The translations under genes were made by a program, and so were the position numbers. Below the pieces are notes generated by a model. It was not told the origin of the DNA, ran no database searches, and saw only the letters and a program-made list of their open reading frames with translations. A DNA stretch of 41,998 bases, taken from NCBI RefSeq assembly GCF_017353515.1, contig NZ_JAFMPY010000034.1, positions 1 to 41,998 on the forward strand, written 5' to 3'. Shown here in pieces: positions 14,954-24,617 of the stretch. Source of the DNA: Jiella sonneratiae (GTDB lineage Bacteria; Pseudomonadota; Alphaproteobacteria; Rhizobiales; Rhizobiaceae). The first letter of the stretch is position 1. Every line of letters begins with the position of its first letter.

Positions 14954-15897
14954 TTCCGGACGATCTGGGCGTTCTTCTTCAGCTTGTCGAGCAGTTCCTT
15001 GTCCGGCCCGGATTCGCCCTTGCCGAGCTTTTCGAGGTCCTTCGACTGGAAGACCATCGCCGCGGTCGCGTCGTCGGAGACCTCGCGGGTGTTGCAAACC
15101 GCGATGAACTCGGCGCCCCGCTCGGTCTCCTGGACCGGCGTCGTCTTGCCGGGCGACGTCGCCTCGACGGAATCCTTCCAGCGCGGCGGCAGCTCCGGCG
15201 TCGCCACCCGGCCGAGATCGCGCACCGTCACGTCGACGAGGTTCTTGGCGATGTCGTAGGTCCCGGCGCAGCCGCGCATGCGCGAGCGCATGCCCTCGGC
15301 CTCGCGCTTGCGCAGCGACATCTTCGCCTTGCGCTCGGCCTCGGGGATGACGAAGATCACCTGCTGCAGGGTGTATTCGGTGGTCTTCGGCTTCTTGCCG
15401 CCCTGGGCGAGCATCCGCTGGACGGCTTCCTGCTCGCTGACCCGGTCGTTCTTGCGCACGCTCGCCTGCACCGCCTGGCCCCAGCCCATCTGGGTGCGGA
15501 TGTAGTCCTTGAAGCCGCTGGCCGAGAAGCCGGCGCGCGACAGCACCTCGGTGAGCTGCGCCGTGGTCAGCTTGTTCTGGGAGGCGAAGTTGCCGAAGGC
15601 CTGGTCGACCGCCTGATCCGGGATCTTGATGCCGCGGCGCCGGGTCTCCTGCTGCTTCAGCGCCTCGTCGATCAGCTCGTCGGTGGCCTTCTGGGTGAGG
15701 TTGCCGCCTTCGCGCCGCAGCTTCAGGAAGGCCGCGCGCTGGCGGATCTGGTAGGTGGTGATCGGCTGGCCGTTGACCACGACGGCGACTTCGGTGGCGG
15801 CCATCGCCGGGCGGGGGGCGAGCGAGACGTCGGCCGGGGCGATGATCAGGATGGCGCCTGCCGCGGCAAGGCCTGCCAGCAATCTCACGAACGTCAT
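14950..15897 (-). CDS. surA: SurA-like periplasmic chaperone / peptidylprolyl isomerase
   Basis: The protein is 315 aa. The signal peptide ([19 protein letters not shown], cleavage near PAMAATEV) directs it to the periplasm. Residues 35-165 are a SurA N-terminal chaperone domain ([38 protein letters not shown]). Residues 175-285 form a degenerate parvulin-like domain ([38 protein letters not shown]). E. coli SurA has two parvulin repeats; the single one here matches other alphaproteobacteria. It would escort outer-membrane proteins, including LptD encoded just upstream. A 204-bp gap separates it from lptD. Confidence 0.88.
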   Translation of the reverse strand: MTFVRLLAGLAAAGAILIIAPADVSLAPRPAMAATEVAVVVNGQPITTYQIRQRAAFLKLRREGGNLTQKATDELIDEALKQQETRRRGIKIPDQAVDQAFGNFASQNKLTTAQLTEVLSRAGFSASGFKDYIRTQMGWGQAVQASVRKNDRVSEQEAVQRMLAQGGKKPKTTEYTLQQVIFVIPEAERKAKMSLRKREAEGMRSRMRGCAGTYDIAKNLVDVTVRDLGRVATPELPPRWKDSVEATSPGKTTPVQETERGAEFIAVCNTREVSDDATAAMVFQSKDLEKLGKGESGPDKELLDKLKKNAQIVRK

Positions 15898-16101
15898 GAA
15901 AGCTTCGACTCCCCGGTTCCTGTCCTCATGGGGCCGTGCCTCTCCGCCCCTTCGTCGGCAAGCGTCAGGATGCGGCGGATCGGCCTCCGGCGCAACCGTG
16001 CGGCCGCCGCACCCTGTTATGCGACTTGGGCCGGGATGAGAAGTTAATTCGACGCAAGCGGCCGCCCGCGGCGGTTCGCCCGCTTCCCCGGCAGGCCCCC
16101 G

Positions 16102-18582
16102 TCAGAGGCCGATGTCGTAGGGCTCGTTGAAGCTCGTCAGCGTCCGCAGGCCGACCTTGAACATCACCGTCTGCGAGCCCGAGTCAGAGGAATAGCTGGA
16201 ATTCTCGTCCTCGTAGGAAAGCAGCATCGAGTAGCAGTCGTTTGCCCAGCCGACCGCGACGCCCTGGCGGATCACCGACTTGTTCTCGATGTCGTAGCCG
16301 ATCAGCCCGTAGGCGGTCCAGTTGTCGTCGAATTTCAGCGACGCGCCGGCATTGATCTGGTTCTGGTCCTGCACCGAGCCGTAGATCGGCTGGGCCGCGA
16401 TGAAGGAATAGGCGAGGTAGCCCGACGCCCGCGTGCCCTGGTAGGAGCCGTAGAAGTCGGCCCGCTTCAGCGCGAAATCCGCCTCGTCGAAGCGCCCCTG
16501 GGTGCCGAGGCTGATGCCCTCGGGCATGCCCAAGGAGAGCGAGCCGACATAGTCCGACCGATCGGTCTCGAGGCCGGAATCGTAGCCGACCAGGCTGAGA
16601 TCGCGCTGGGCGTAGGAATTGATGCCGGCGAGATGGTAGGACTGGCCGACCACCGCGTCGATCGAGTAGCCGCCGACGAAGCTGCCGGAATATTTCAGCC
16701 CGACATTCGCCCGCGTGCCGCCCTCGATCCGGTCGTAGCCGGAAAACTTGTCGAGCGAGAAGAGATTGGCGGTGTTGAAGACGAGGGTCTGGGCGTCCTC
16801 GTTGGGCAGCTGGCCGATCAGGGTCTCGTTGGGCCTGACGACGATCTGGGCGATCGGCTCGATCACGTGGCTGCTGTAGGCCGTCTCGATGAGATAGGGA
16901 TAGCGCGCCTCGAGGGCGGCCGTCGCCATGCCGCGCGCGCCGCTGTCGTCGATGTCGACCGCTCCGAAGGCCGCGTTGCTGGTCAAAACGCCGGCGGTGT
17001 AGAACGGCAGCGTCGAGCCGTCGCTCGCCATGTCGGCGGTGTAGAGGTCGCCGCGCACCGAGGCGATCGGCGTCAGCACCAGCCCGGACGGCAGGATGTA
17101 GCTGTTGCGCCATTCGAGTTCGGTCGACGCGCGGGTGTAGCTGCCGTCGAGGCCGTTGTAGCGCAGATAGTCCGGGTTGAACTGATAGCCGTTGAACGGG
17201 CTCGCACAGTCGTCCTCGGGGTCGTTGCCGCCGGTCAGATAGGTGTTGCAGAGCCGCGTGACCGCGTCCTTGCTGCGGTAGATCGAGGCGAGGTTGGCGG
17301 TCAGCTTCACCTCGCCGCCGACGTCCGGCGTCTGCTCGATCCGCTCGTAGTCGAGCGAAGGCAGGACGTAGGGCTGCTGGTCGTCGAGATCGGTGTCGGT
17401 CGACTGGTACTGGAACTTCTGCGCCCGCAGGTCGAAATAGCTCTGGTCGCCGAGGCCGGTGAGATAGACCTCCGAGACGCGCTTGCTGTCGCCGTATCCG
17501 GCGATGCCGTAGGTGTTGGAGAAGTCCTCGTCGCTCTGCCAGAGCACGTCCCAGCCGAAGGTCCAGCGGTCGGACAGGGCGAACTTGCCGGTCGTGCCGA
17601 TCATGCCGCGCGCCTTGTTGGCATAGTCGGGGGATTCGCGCGCGAGGATGCCGTTCTCGTAGATGTTGTCGCCGGAAAACTCGTCCTGATCCTGCTGGAT
17701 GATGCCGGCGGTCTTCAGGGTGAACATGCCGTTGTCGAAGGCCTGGCGGTACTCCGCCTCGCCGAGGAAGCCCTGCTTGGTATAGTAGGTGCCGGCCACC
17801 GTGACGTCGGCGCTGTCGTTCAGCACCATGAAATACGGCACGCGCAGGCCGTAGCCGAGATCGTCGGAGTTCTTGAATTCCGGCGCGAGGAAGCCGGACT
17901 GGCGCTTCACCGTCGGATCGGCGGACTGGAAATAGGGCAGATAGGCGATCGGCGCGCCGAACAGCTCGAAGCGGGCGCCGTAGTAGCGGATCACCTTCTC
18001 CTTCTCGTCCCAGATGATCCGGCGCGCCTTGATCTGCCAGAGCGGCGGGCGTTCGGGATGCTCGCGGCAGGGCTCGCAGGCGGTGTAGACGCCGCGCTCG
18101 AAAGTCGTGGTGTCGCCGTTCTCGCGCACCGCCTGCGCCGCGGCGAAGCGGGTGTTCTCCGGGGTTTCGAGGCGCAGGGCCTCGACGAAACCGTCGCGGA
18201 AGTCGTCCGTGACGTCGATCTGGTCGGCATAGATGAGATTGCCGTCCGGCTGCTTCAGCTCGACGTCGCCGACGGCGACGAGACGGCGGGTCTTCTGGTT
18301 GTAGATAAGCCGGCGCGCCACGAGCTTGTACTTGCCGTAGTCGATCTGTACGCCACCGGTCGCCGTGACAACGTCGCCGCGGGTGTCGTAGGTCACCGTG
18401 TCGGCGGCGAGGAACAGCTTGGCGTCCTTCGGCTGCGCGGCGGCGACCGTCGGGAACGCCGGCTGGGCCACGACGGAAGACGCGTCGCCGAACGCTGCAA
18501 GCGTCGCAACGGCAAGAAGAATGGCCCACGGCCGGTACCAGGCACCGCCCGGTGCGGCAGTGAACGTCCCCCTCAGATCCAT
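16102..18582 (-). CDS. lptD: LPS assembly outer membrane protein LptD
   Basis: The protein is 826 aa from the ATG at 18582 (MDLRGTFTAAPGG); ATG 18594 is also possible but abuts AGGAGG with no spacer. A signal sequence WAILLAVATLAAFGDASSVV precedes an OstA/LptA-like jelly-roll (about 50-170: ADTVTYDTRGDVVTATGGVQ, YADQIDVTDDF). The LptD beta-barrel domain follows, rich in alternating Tyr/Asp strands. Cysteines occur as ACEPC near 170, as a mid-barrel pair (RLCNTYL, DDCASPF) and near the C-terminus (WANDCYSML), consistent with disulfide-controlled assembly. The last strand ends YDIGL. It translocates LPS to the cell surface with LptE. It overlaps or abuts lptG, giving an lptF-lptG-lptD-surA-pdxA-rsmA run. 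Confidence 0.94.
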   Translation of the reverse strand: MDLRGTFTAAPGGAWYRPWAILLAVATLAAFGDASSVVAQPAFPTVAAAQPKDAKLFLAADTVTYDTRGDVVTATGGVQIDYGKYKLVARRLIYNQKTRRLVAVGDVELKQPDGNLIYADQIDVTDDFRDGFVEALRLETPENTRFAAAQAVRENGDTTTFERGVYTACEPCREHPERPPLWQIKARRIIWDEKEKVIRYYGARFELFGAPIAYLPYFQSADPTVKRQSGFLAPEFKNSDDLGYGLRVPYFMVLNDSADVTVAGTYYTKQGFLGEAEYRQAFDNGMFTLKTAGIIQQDQDEFSGDNIYENGILARESPDYANKARGMIGTTGKFALSDRWTFGWDVLWQSDEDFSNTYGIAGYGDSKRVSEVYLTGLGDQSYFDLRAQKFQYQSTDTDLDDQQPYVLPSLDYERIEQTPDVGGEVKLTANLASIYRSKDAVTRLCNTYLTGGNDPEDDCASPFNGYQFNPDYLRYNGLDGSYTRASTELEWRNSYILPSGLVLTPIASVRGDLYTADMASDGSTLPFYTAGVLTSNAAFGAVDIDDSGARGMATAALEARYPYLIETAYSSHVIEPIAQIVVRPNETLIGQLPNEDAQTLVFNTANLFSLDKFSGYDRIEGGTRANVGLKYSGSFVGGYSIDAVVGQSYHLAGINSYAQRDLSLVGYDSGLETDRSDYVGSLSLGMPEGISLGTQGRFDEADFALKRADFYGSYQGTRASGYLAYSFIAAQPIYGSVQDQNQINAGASLKFDDNWTAYGLIGYDIENKSVIRQGVAVGWANDCYSMLLSYEDENSSYSSDSGSQTVMFKVGLRTLTSFNEPYDIGL

Positions 18583-18586
18583 CGGC

Positions 18587-19666
18587 TCACCCATCCTCCT
18601 GATGGAGCAGGATCGTTACCCCCAACGATCCCGCCGCCAACACCGGAAACCACGCCGCCACGACCGGCGGAACGATGTCGTTGCTCCCCAGCGCCTTAGC
18701 GAGGAACGTTACCACGTAGAGAGTGAAGCCTGCCAGCACCCCGGCGGCAATCGCGCGTCCCGCCTGCTGAGTTCTCGAGAACCGTGTCCCAACTGTCGCA
18801 GCGACGAGGGTCATGGCGAGGAACAGCGCCGGCTGCGCCAAAAGCATCTGATACTGCATGTCGAAGGCCATCGGATTGAGGCCGAGGCTCGCCGCGACGT
18901 CGATCTTGCCGGGCAGCGCGAAGACCGACGTCGCCTCCGGATCGGCGACGCGCTGGCGGATGTATTCCGGCGCGAGGGTCGTCGGCAGCAGGAACTGCTG
19001 GGGATAGGAGGGCGGATAGCCGATTCGCGTGACCCGCGGCTTGACCAGCACCCATTGGCCGTCGCGCAGGGTGGCGCGGTCGGCGTCGATGCGCTGGCTG
19101 ATCGACCCGTCGGCTCCGAACAGGAAGGCGCTGACGTTTCTCAGCTGCACGCCGCCCGCTCCCGTCGCCGCCCCGCCGATGATCGAGCGCACGCCGTCGG
19201 CGTTTTGTCGCAGCCACACCTCGTCGCCGCTGTCGTCGGAGGAGCCGCCGAACATCGTCGTCTCGATCGACTGGGCCTTGCCTTTCGTCCAGGCGGCGAA
19301 CGGGTTGTAGGCGAAGGTCGCGACGAGGCCGAGGAGGAGCGAGCCGACCGCGAAGGGCAGCAGCATCTGCCAGATCGAGACGCCGGCGCTGCGGGCGACG
19401 ACGAGCTCGAGCCGGCGGTTGAGATTGAGCAGGGTGAAGATCGAGGCGAAGAGGACGATGAACGGAAACGCCTGTTCCATGAAGCCCGGCACGCGCAGCG
19501 CCGAGAAGCTGGCGGCGCCGAAGAAGCCGAGGACGTCGGCGCGGCCGCGCCGCGACAGCTCGATCATGTCGACGAGATAGACCAGCGCGAAGACCGCGAT
19601 CAGCGTCGAGAAGAACGAGGTGAGGTAGAGCCGCAGGAAATAGCGGTTCAGCGTCAGGCTTCTCAT
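18587..19666 (-). CDS. lptG: LPS export ABC transporter permease LptG
   Basis: The protein is 359 aa. MRSLTLNRYFLRLYL is the standard start, and its ATG overlaps the lptF stop (ATGA). It is an inner-membrane partner of LptF and LptB that extracts LPS. Topology is the YjgP/YjgQ type: TM1 (TSFFSTLIAVFALVYLVDMI), TM2-3 (FPFIVLFASIFTLLNLNRRL, IWQMLLPFAVGSLLLGLVAT), a large periplasmic beta-jellyroll domain (about 120-255), and three C-terminal TMs (QPALFLAMTLVAATVGTRFS, AIAAGVLAGFTLYVVTFLAK, VVAAWFPVLAAGSLGVTILL). The ELVVARSAGVS coupling segment is present. Its 3' end contains the AGGAGG used by lptD. Confidence 0.95.
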   Translation of the reverse strand: MRSLTLNRYFLRLYLTSFFSTLIAVFALVYLVDMIELSRRGRADVLGFFGAASFSALRVPGFMEQAFPFIVLFASIFTLLNLNRRLELVVARSAGVSIWQMLLPFAVGSLLLGLVATFAYNPFAAWTKGKAQSIETTMFGGSSDDSGDEVWLRQNADGVRSIIGGAATGAGGVQLRNVSAFLFGADGSISQRIDADRATLRDGQWVLVKPRVTRIGYPPSYPQQFLLPTTLAPEYIRQRVADPEATSVFALPGKIDVAASLGLNPMAFDMQYQMLLAQPALFLAMTLVAATVGTRFSRTQQAGRAIAAGVLAGFTLYVVTFLAKALGSNDIVPPVVAAWFPVLAAGSLGVTILLHQEDG

Positions 19667-20853
19667 CGGCCGGCCTCCGCGGTGCCGCCGCTGCTGTCGA
19701 AACGCCGGGCGACGGCGCTTCCGACGGCCTGCATCGCCTCGACGCTGCGGCGGTAGACCGTCCATTCCGTGACGTCGACGTCGGCGAAGATCAGCCAAGC
19801 GTCGAGGAGAATTGCGGCGAGCGGCAGGAGATAGGCGGCGATCACCCAGCCGGCGTCGGTCTCGACCTGGGCGAGGACGAGAAAGCCGAGCGCCTTCAGC
19901 CCGAGACCGCCGATCATGCCGAGGGTCATCGCCGCCGAACTCGACTGGCGGTTGGTGCGCGGCTGCGCGGCGACGACCACCGCCCAGAGCGCGAAGGCGA
20001 TCGCGTAGAGCCATTCGGTCATGCGGTCGGTCAGCTCGGAGGTGAGCGAGCCGGGGTTCTCGCGATAGAGCTTGTCGGCGGGATTGGGCGAGATGAGATC
20101 CTCGGTGGAACGCTCGGAGGGGCGGATCCAGTCGCTCTGGCTGGCCGGCTTCAGATCGGCGAGGTCGAAGGCGTAGGACTGGAACTGCACCACCGCAACC
20201 GAGCCGTCCTTGGCGTCACGCCGGTGCAGCTGGCCGTCGCTGAGGAGCAGCAGCGAGCGGCCGTCCTCCTGGGCGATCCGGGCCTCGCGCGCGAAATAGA
20301 TGAGTTCGACCTTCGGGTCGCGGGTGTCGGCGATGAACAGGCTGCGGATGTTCGAGCCGCGCGCCGAGCCGATCGAGAGTTCGAGGCCGTCCTGGACCTT
20401 CTCGAAGCGGCCGGGCTGCAGGAACAGCGTGATCGTGTCGGCATTGACTGCCCGGATACCGTCGCGAAAGGCCTGCGACGACATCGGCCCGACGACGTGC
20501 GAGACGAGGAGGATGGCGAGCCCCCCGACGAGGCCGAGGGCGATGATCGGCTTGGCGACGACCCGCGGCGAGGCGCCGGAGGCGGCCATCACGGCGCGCT
20601 CGGAATCGGCGTTGAGGCCGTTGAGGGTCTGGATCGCTCCGATCAGCACGGCGAAGGGCACGATGCCGGCGGCAAGGTCCGGCAACAGCATCAGCGCGAT
20701 CCAGAAGACGTTGCTGGCCGCCGAGGCCGTCGACTTGACGATGTCGACCCGCGACAACGCCTGGACGATCCAGACGATCATCACCAGCGCCGCGAGGGCG
20801 CCGAGCGCGTTGCCGAGCGCCCGCCGGAAGACGTAGCGTTCGAGAATCGTCAT
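19663..20853 (-). CDS. lptF: LPS export ABC transporter permease LptF
   Basis: The protein is 396 aa. The start MTILERYVFRRALGN matches the family; no strong Shine-Dalgarno precedes it, and the open frame extends upstream without similarity. It has the same architecture as LptG: N-terminal TMs (ALGALAALVMIVWIVQALS, IALMLLPDLAAGIVPFAVLI), the coupling helix region SERAVMAASGASPRVVAKPI, a periplasmic domain (about 130-290) and C-terminal TMs (WLYAIAFALWAVVVAAQP, MTLGMIGGLGLKALGFLVLA, VIAAYLLPLAAILLDAWLI). With LptG and LptB it forms the LPS-extracting transporter. It is the first gene of the minus-strand operon and is divergent from pepA. Confidence 0.95.
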   Translation of the reverse strand: MTILERYVFRRALGNALGALAALVMIVWIVQALSRVDIVKSTASAASNVFWIALMLLPDLAAGIVPFAVLIGAIQTLNGLNADSERAVMAASGASPRVVAKPIIALGLVGGLAILLVSHVVGPMSSQAFRDGIRAVNADTITLFLQPGRFEKVQDGLELSIGSARGSNIRSLFIADTRDPKVELIYFAREARIAQEDGRSLLLLSDGQLHRRDAKDGSVAVVQFQSYAFDLADLKPASQSDWIRPSERSTEDLISPNPADKLYRENPGSLTSELTDRMTEWLYAIAFALWAVVVAAQPRTNRQSSSAAMTLGMIGGLGLKALGFLVLAQVETDAGWVIAAYLLPLAAILLDAWLIFADVDVTEWTVYRRSVEAMQAVGSAVARRFDSSGGTAEAGR

Positions 20854-21392
20854 GAGGCCAGGCGCCAAGCGATCAAGTAGAGGCTCCTCGGGGATCTGCC
20901 ATCGCGGAAAAGCGGCGCAGCCTGCCGCGCGCCCATCCCGCGGGCGTCTGCCCGATCCAGTTTCGCAGCCGCAATAGACCGGCCGTCCCGGCTTGTCGAG
21001 AAGCCGCGGCGCGCAGCCGGGAGCGCGGCGGCCGGGCGGCGTGCCGGAAAGCCGCGCCGGCCGCGGGTCGTCGATGGCGCCTGTCTCGGGGGCAAGATGT
21101 CGGCCTCGGTTCGGGGTCGGCAAAGGTCCAAACGACGATCTCGCAGCTTGGCTAAGAAAGCTTCAAGGCCCTTGGTTAACGGGACCGACCGGCCGCATGC
21201 CCTTGCAAAACGCCGCCGGGCGCTCAAATCTGCGCGGGTCCGGCAGACGGCCGGGGAGCGGCGACGCCGCGGCCGCGGGCGCCGCCGGCCCTCCCGGCTC
21301 TCCCGGCACCGCCCGCCCGCATCGAAGGCGAAGCGGCGTGCCGGGCGGCGCCTTTCGACCGCAGGTCCGATCGACCGACAGCAGGAGACATC
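20854..21392. other. Divergent intergenic region between lptF and pepA
   Basis: These 539 bp hold no gene I can support; the open frames are unconserved and GC-driven. Promoters for both operons should lie here. The least GC-rich part (about 21130-21185, with CAAGGCCCTTGGTTAACGG) is the best place to look, but no convincing -35/-10 pair was found. Confidence 0.5.
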
Positions 21393-22907
21393 ATGGCAAC
21401 GCTTCCAAAAATCGACTTCGCCCCGCTGGGCGCAGCGCCGGCCGGCGTTCTCGTCGCCTTTGCGGGCGAGGGCGGATCGGTCCCGGAGGGGCTGCCGGAA
21501 GCCCTCCGCGAGACCGTCGGCAAGGCGGCGCGGATCGCCGAGTTCAAGGGCAAGCGGCTGGCGGCGCTCGACCTGATCGCCCCGGCCGGGAGCGATGCCG
21601 AGCGGCTGCTCGTCGTCGGCGTCCACGGCAAGGATGCCTTCACGGAAGAGGACTTCCTGAAGCTCGGCGGCACCATCGCCTCGAAGACGAAGGGGGCCGC
21701 GGCCGTGACCATCCGCTGCGAGATGCCGGGCGGCGCCGCGCTTTCTGCCGCCGACGTCGCGCGGATCGCCGGCGGTGCGCTGCTGCGGTCCTACGACTTC
21801 GACCTCTACAAGTCGAAGAAGCCGAAGGCCGGCGAGGACGAGGCGGAGGAGAAGGCGAGCCGGGCGCCGGCCGCCCTGACCTTCGCGGTTGAAGATCCCG
21901 ACGCGGCGCGCGCCGCCTTCGCCGTCGAGGAAGCGGTCGCCGCCGGCACGATGCTGGCGCGCGACCTCGTGAACGAACCGGCCAACATCCTCGGCCCGGT
22001 GGAATATGCCGAGCGCATCGAAGCGCTGGCGAAGGAGGGGATCGACGTCGAGGTGCTCGGCGAGAGCGAACTCAAGGCGCTGAAGATGAACGCGCTGCTG
22101 GGCGTCGCCCAGGGCTCGCCGCGGCCGCCGCGGCTCGTCGTCATGCGCTGGAACGGCGGCCCCGACGACGAGGCGCCGGTCGCCTTCGTCGGCAAGGGCG
22201 TCGTCTTCGACACCGGCGGCATCTCGATCAAGCCCGCCGGCTCGATGGACGAGATGAAGGGCGACATGGGCGGCTCGGCCGCCGTCGTCGGGCTGATGCG
22301 GGCGCTCGCCGGCCGCAAGGCCAAAGTCAACGCCGTCGGCATCGTCGGCCTCGTCGAGAACGCCGTCGACGGCAATGCCCAGCGTCCGGGCGACATCGTC
22401 ACGGCGATGTCCGGCACGACGATCGAGGTGCTGAACACCGACGCCGAGGGCCGCCTCGTCCTCGCCGACGCGCTCTGGTACTGCCAGGACCGGTTCAAGC
22501 CGAAGTTCATGGTCAATCTGGCGACGCTGACCGGGGCGATCATCGTCGCCCTCGGCAATCATCATGCCGGCCTGTTCTCGAACGACGACGAACTCGCCGA
22601 GCGGCTCTCGGCCGCCGGCAAGGCGAGCGGCGAGAAGGTCTGGCGGATGCCGCTGTCGCGCGACTACGACAAGATGATCGAAGGCAAGTTCGCCGACATC
22701 AAGAACATCGGCGGCGGCCGCGCCGCCGGCTCGATCACCGCCGCGCAGTTCCTGCAGCGCTTCGTCAACGACGTGCCCTGGGCGCATCTCGACATCGCCG
22801 GCACGGCGATGGGCTCCCCCGCCAACGAGTACAACCAGTCCTGGGCGTCGGGATTCGGGGTGCGGCTGCTCGACCGGCTGGTCGCCGATCATTACCAGGC
22901 CTCTTGA
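21393..22907 (+). CDS. pepA: Leucyl aminopeptidase (M17 family)
   Basis: The protein is 504 aa, with its ATG behind AGGAG at 6 nt. It is a cytosolic two-metal aminopeptidase; PepA proteins may also bind DNA. The N-terminal regulatory domain covers about 1-170, and the catalytic domain follows from [13 protein letters not shown]. Metal and catalytic motifs: [15 protein letters not shown] (Lys and Asp ligands), [10 protein letters not shown], and the signature [14 protein letters not shown] (about 348-361). The C-terminal [13 protein letters not shown] is typical. An insert [18 protein letters not shown] (about 137-154) separates the domains. It is followed by holC, a common alphaproteobacterial pairing. 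Confidence 0.96.
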   Translation: MATLPKIDFAPLGAAPAGVLVAFAGEGGSVPEGLPEALRETVGKAARIAEFKGKRLAALDLIAPAGSDAERLLVVGVHGKDAFTEEDFLKLGGTIASKTKGAAAVTIRCEMPGGAALSAADVARIAGGALLRSYDFDLYKSKKPKAGEDEAEEKASRAPAALTFAVEDPDAARAAFAVEEAVAAGTMLARDLVNEPANILGPVEYAERIEALAKEGIDVEVLGESELKALKMNALLGVAQGSPRPPRLVVMRWNGGPDDEAPVAFVGKGVVFDTGGISIKPAGSMDEMKGDMGGSAAVVGLMRALAGRKAKVNAVGIVGLVENAVDGNAQRPGDIVTAMSGTTIEVLNTDAEGRLVLADALWYCQDRFKPKFMVNLATLTGAIIVALGNHHAGLFSNDDELAERLSAAGKASGEKVWRMPLSRDYDKMIEGKFADIKNIGGGRAAGSITAAQFLQRFVNDVPWAHLDIAGTAMGSPANEYNQSWASGFGVRLLDRLVADHYQAS

Positions 22908-22928
22908 GGGGCTGAGGGGCTGAGGGGC
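22905..22928 (+). repeat. Triple 8-bp tandem repeat covering the pepA stop codon
   Basis: TGAGGGGC occurs three times without gaps. The first TGA is the pepA stop codon. Slippage by one unit would not remove it. Confidence 0.85.
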
Positions 22929-23014
22929 TGCCGGCCGACGCGACGGGTCTAGAGGGTCGGATCGCCCGATCCGGCGGCGCCGATGCGGACGGCCGCACGC
23001 GAACGTGATATGAA

Positions 23015-23039
23015 GGGCGCGCCGATCCGCGGCGCGCCC
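23015..23039. terminator. 9-bp hairpin upstream of holC
   Basis: GGGCGCGCC (23015-23023) and GGCGCGCCC (23031-23039) are exact inverted repeats with a 7-nt loop, in the 196-bp gap between pepA and holC. No T-run follows. It may attenuate read-through into holC or stabilise the pepA 3' end. Confidence 0.4.
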
Positions 23040-23103
23040 CGTTGCTGCGGCGCGACGCTTCCCGGCGCCTCCAGCGCGCCACAACCTCGCCCAACGGCTG
23101 CCG

Positions 23104-23556
23104 ATGACGGAAGTCCTGTTCTACCATCTGACCGAGAGCCGGCTGGAGCAGGCGCTGCCGGAGCTTCTCGAACGCTCGCTCGCCCGCGGCTGGCGGGTGG
23201 TGGTGCAGTGTTCGAGCGAGGAGCGGCGCGACGCTCTCGACAACCACTTATGGACCTATCGCGAGGACAGCTTCCTGCCGCATGGCAGCGACGCCGAGGG
23301 TTCCGGCGCCCTGCAGCCGGTGCTCCTCACCGTCGATCCGGCGAGCCGGGCGAACGATCCGCATGTCCGCTTCCTCGTCGACGGCGCCGTGCCCCGGACG
23401 CTCGAAGGCTATGTGCGGGCGGTCTATCTCTTCGACGGCCACGACATGGAGCAGCTCGACACCGCCCGGGCGCGCTGGAAGGTCGAGAAGGCCGCCGGCC
23501 ATGCCGTGACCTACTGGCAGCAGACCGACGAAGGCCGCTGGGTCAAGAAGGCGTGA
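23104..23556 (+). CDS. holC: DNA polymerase III chi subunit
   Basis: The protein is 150 aa (E. coli chi is 147). In the replisome chi links the clamp-loader psi subunit to single-strand binding protein. The N-terminus MTEVLFYHLTESRLEQALPE, then RSLARGWRVVVQCSSEERRD, LDNHLWTYREDSFLPHG and RAVYLFDGHDMEQLDTARAR are characteristic of DNA_pol3_chi. HolD (psi) is usually not recognisable in this class. The gene follows pepA at 196 bp, with a hairpin between, so it may have its own promoter. It is convergent with the PhzF-like gene. Confidence 0.94.
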   Translation: MTEVLFYHLTESRLEQALPELLERSLARGWRVVVQCSSEERRDALDNHLWTYREDSFLPHGSDAEGSGALQPVLLTVDPASRANDPHVRFLVDGAVPRTLEGYVRAVYLFDGHDMEQLDTARARWKVEKAAGHAVTYWQQTDEGRWVKKA

Positions 23557-23570
23557 GGGCGCGCCAAGAA

Positions 23571-23591
23571 GCCCGATCCGGCTGGTCGGGC
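23571..23591. terminator. Small hairpin between convergent holC and phzF-like genes
   Basis: GCCCGA (23571-23576) and TCGGGC (23586-23591) flank a 9-nt loop in the 63-bp gap between converging genes. There is no T-run. This is a weak candidate for a bidirectional stop. Confidence 0.3.
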
Positions 23592-23619
23592 CTGTGGAGC
23601 GGCGCGCGTCCGCCGTCGC

Positions 23620-24432
23620 TCAGGCCGGCAGCATGATTTCGCCGCGCATGTAGAGCACCGCCTGGCCGGAGACGACGACCGTTTCGCCGTCGAGGCTGCA
23701 TCTGAGGTCGCCGCCTCTCGCCGAAACCTGTCTGGCGACGAAATCGGTCTTGCCGAGCCGCTCGGCCCAGTAAGGCACCAGCGAGCAATGTGCCGACCCC
23801 GTCACCGGATCCTCGTCGAGCCCGGCCTTGGGGGCGAACATGCGCGAGACGAAGTCGACGCTGTTTCCCGGCGCGGTGGCGACGACGTTGAGCGGGTCGA
23901 GCGCCGCGAGCGCCCTGAAATCTGGATCGAGGCCGACCACCGACGCCTCGTCGGGAAAGACCGCGAGCCAGGACGTGTCGCCGGGGGTGGCGAATTCCAC
24001 CACCTCCTCCGGCCTTCTGCCGAGGGCCGCCGCCAGCGCGTCGGGCGCGACCGCCCCGTTCCGCACCCGGCGTGGAAAGTGCATCACGAACCAGCCGTCG
24101 TCCTTCCGGCTGACCGCGAGCTCGCCGACCATCCGGGTCGAAAAGGTCAGCGTCTCGGCCGTCTCGCCGAGGACATCGGACAGCACGAAGGCGGTGGCGA
24201 GCGTCGCATGGCCGCAGAGCGGCACCTCGATCTTCGGGGTGAACCAGCGAAGCTCCCATCTGGCGCTCCCCGCCGGGACGAGAAAGGCCGTCTCCGACAG
24301 GTTGTTCTCCGCGGCGATCTTCGCGAGGACGGCGTCGGGCAGCCATTCGTCGAGCGGCACGACGGCGGCGGGATTGCCGGCGAAAAGCCGGTCGGTGAAG
24401 GCGTCGACCTGGTAGATCGGAAGGGTTCGCAT
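23620..24432 (-). CDS. PhzF family isomerase/epimerase
   Basis: The protein is 270 aa. MRTLPIYQVDAFTDRLFAGN is the start, with GGAG 6 nt upstream; MQPVERAM seven codons earlier is possible. It has the two-lobed diaminopimelate-epimerase-like fold. Seen: FAGNPAAVVPLDEWL, NLSETAFLV (the Glu corresponds to the PhzF catalytic Glu), the CGHATLATAFVL loop, and DEDPVTGSAHCSLVPYW (second conserved loop). No other phenazine genes are present, so phenazine production should not be inferred. Most such homologues have unknown substrates. It is divergent from the CDF transporter gene. Confidence 0.9.
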   Translation of the reverse strand: MRTLPIYQVDAFTDRLFAGNPAAVVPLDEWLPDAVLAKIAAENNLSETAFLVPAGSARWELRWFTPKIEVPLCGHATLATAFVLSDVLGETAETLTFSTRMVGELAVSRKDDGWFVMHFPRRVRNGAVAPDALAAALGRRPEEVVEFATPGDTSWLAVFPDEASVVGLDPDFRALAALDPLNVVATAPGNSVDFVSRMFAPKAGLDEDPVTGSAHCSLVPYWAERLGKTDFVARQVSARGGDLRCSLDGETVVVSGQAVLYMRGEIMLPA

Positions 24433-24617
24433 CGCGCGCTCCACAGGCTGCATTCGCTCCGGACCCGGCTTAGCCCGCTTCGGCCGGCCGGCGCCAACGC
24501 TTTCCTGTGACCGGGGCAATCGACCCGAAAATTGCGGCGAAGCGCCCGAAGTGCCGGCCGGACGGGTGCCCGCGGAACGCCGCGGACCTATGTTCGGCAA
24601 CGAAAGGAGCAGGCCTC

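Noticed and set aside
20854-21392. Riboswitch or small gene in the lptF-pepA gap
   Set aside because: No recognisable riboswitch core, terminator or conserved peptide; only GC-driven open frames.
23620-24432. Phenazine biosynthesis
   Set aside because: Only a PhzF-fold protein is present; no other phz genes, and most homologues are unrelated to phenazines.
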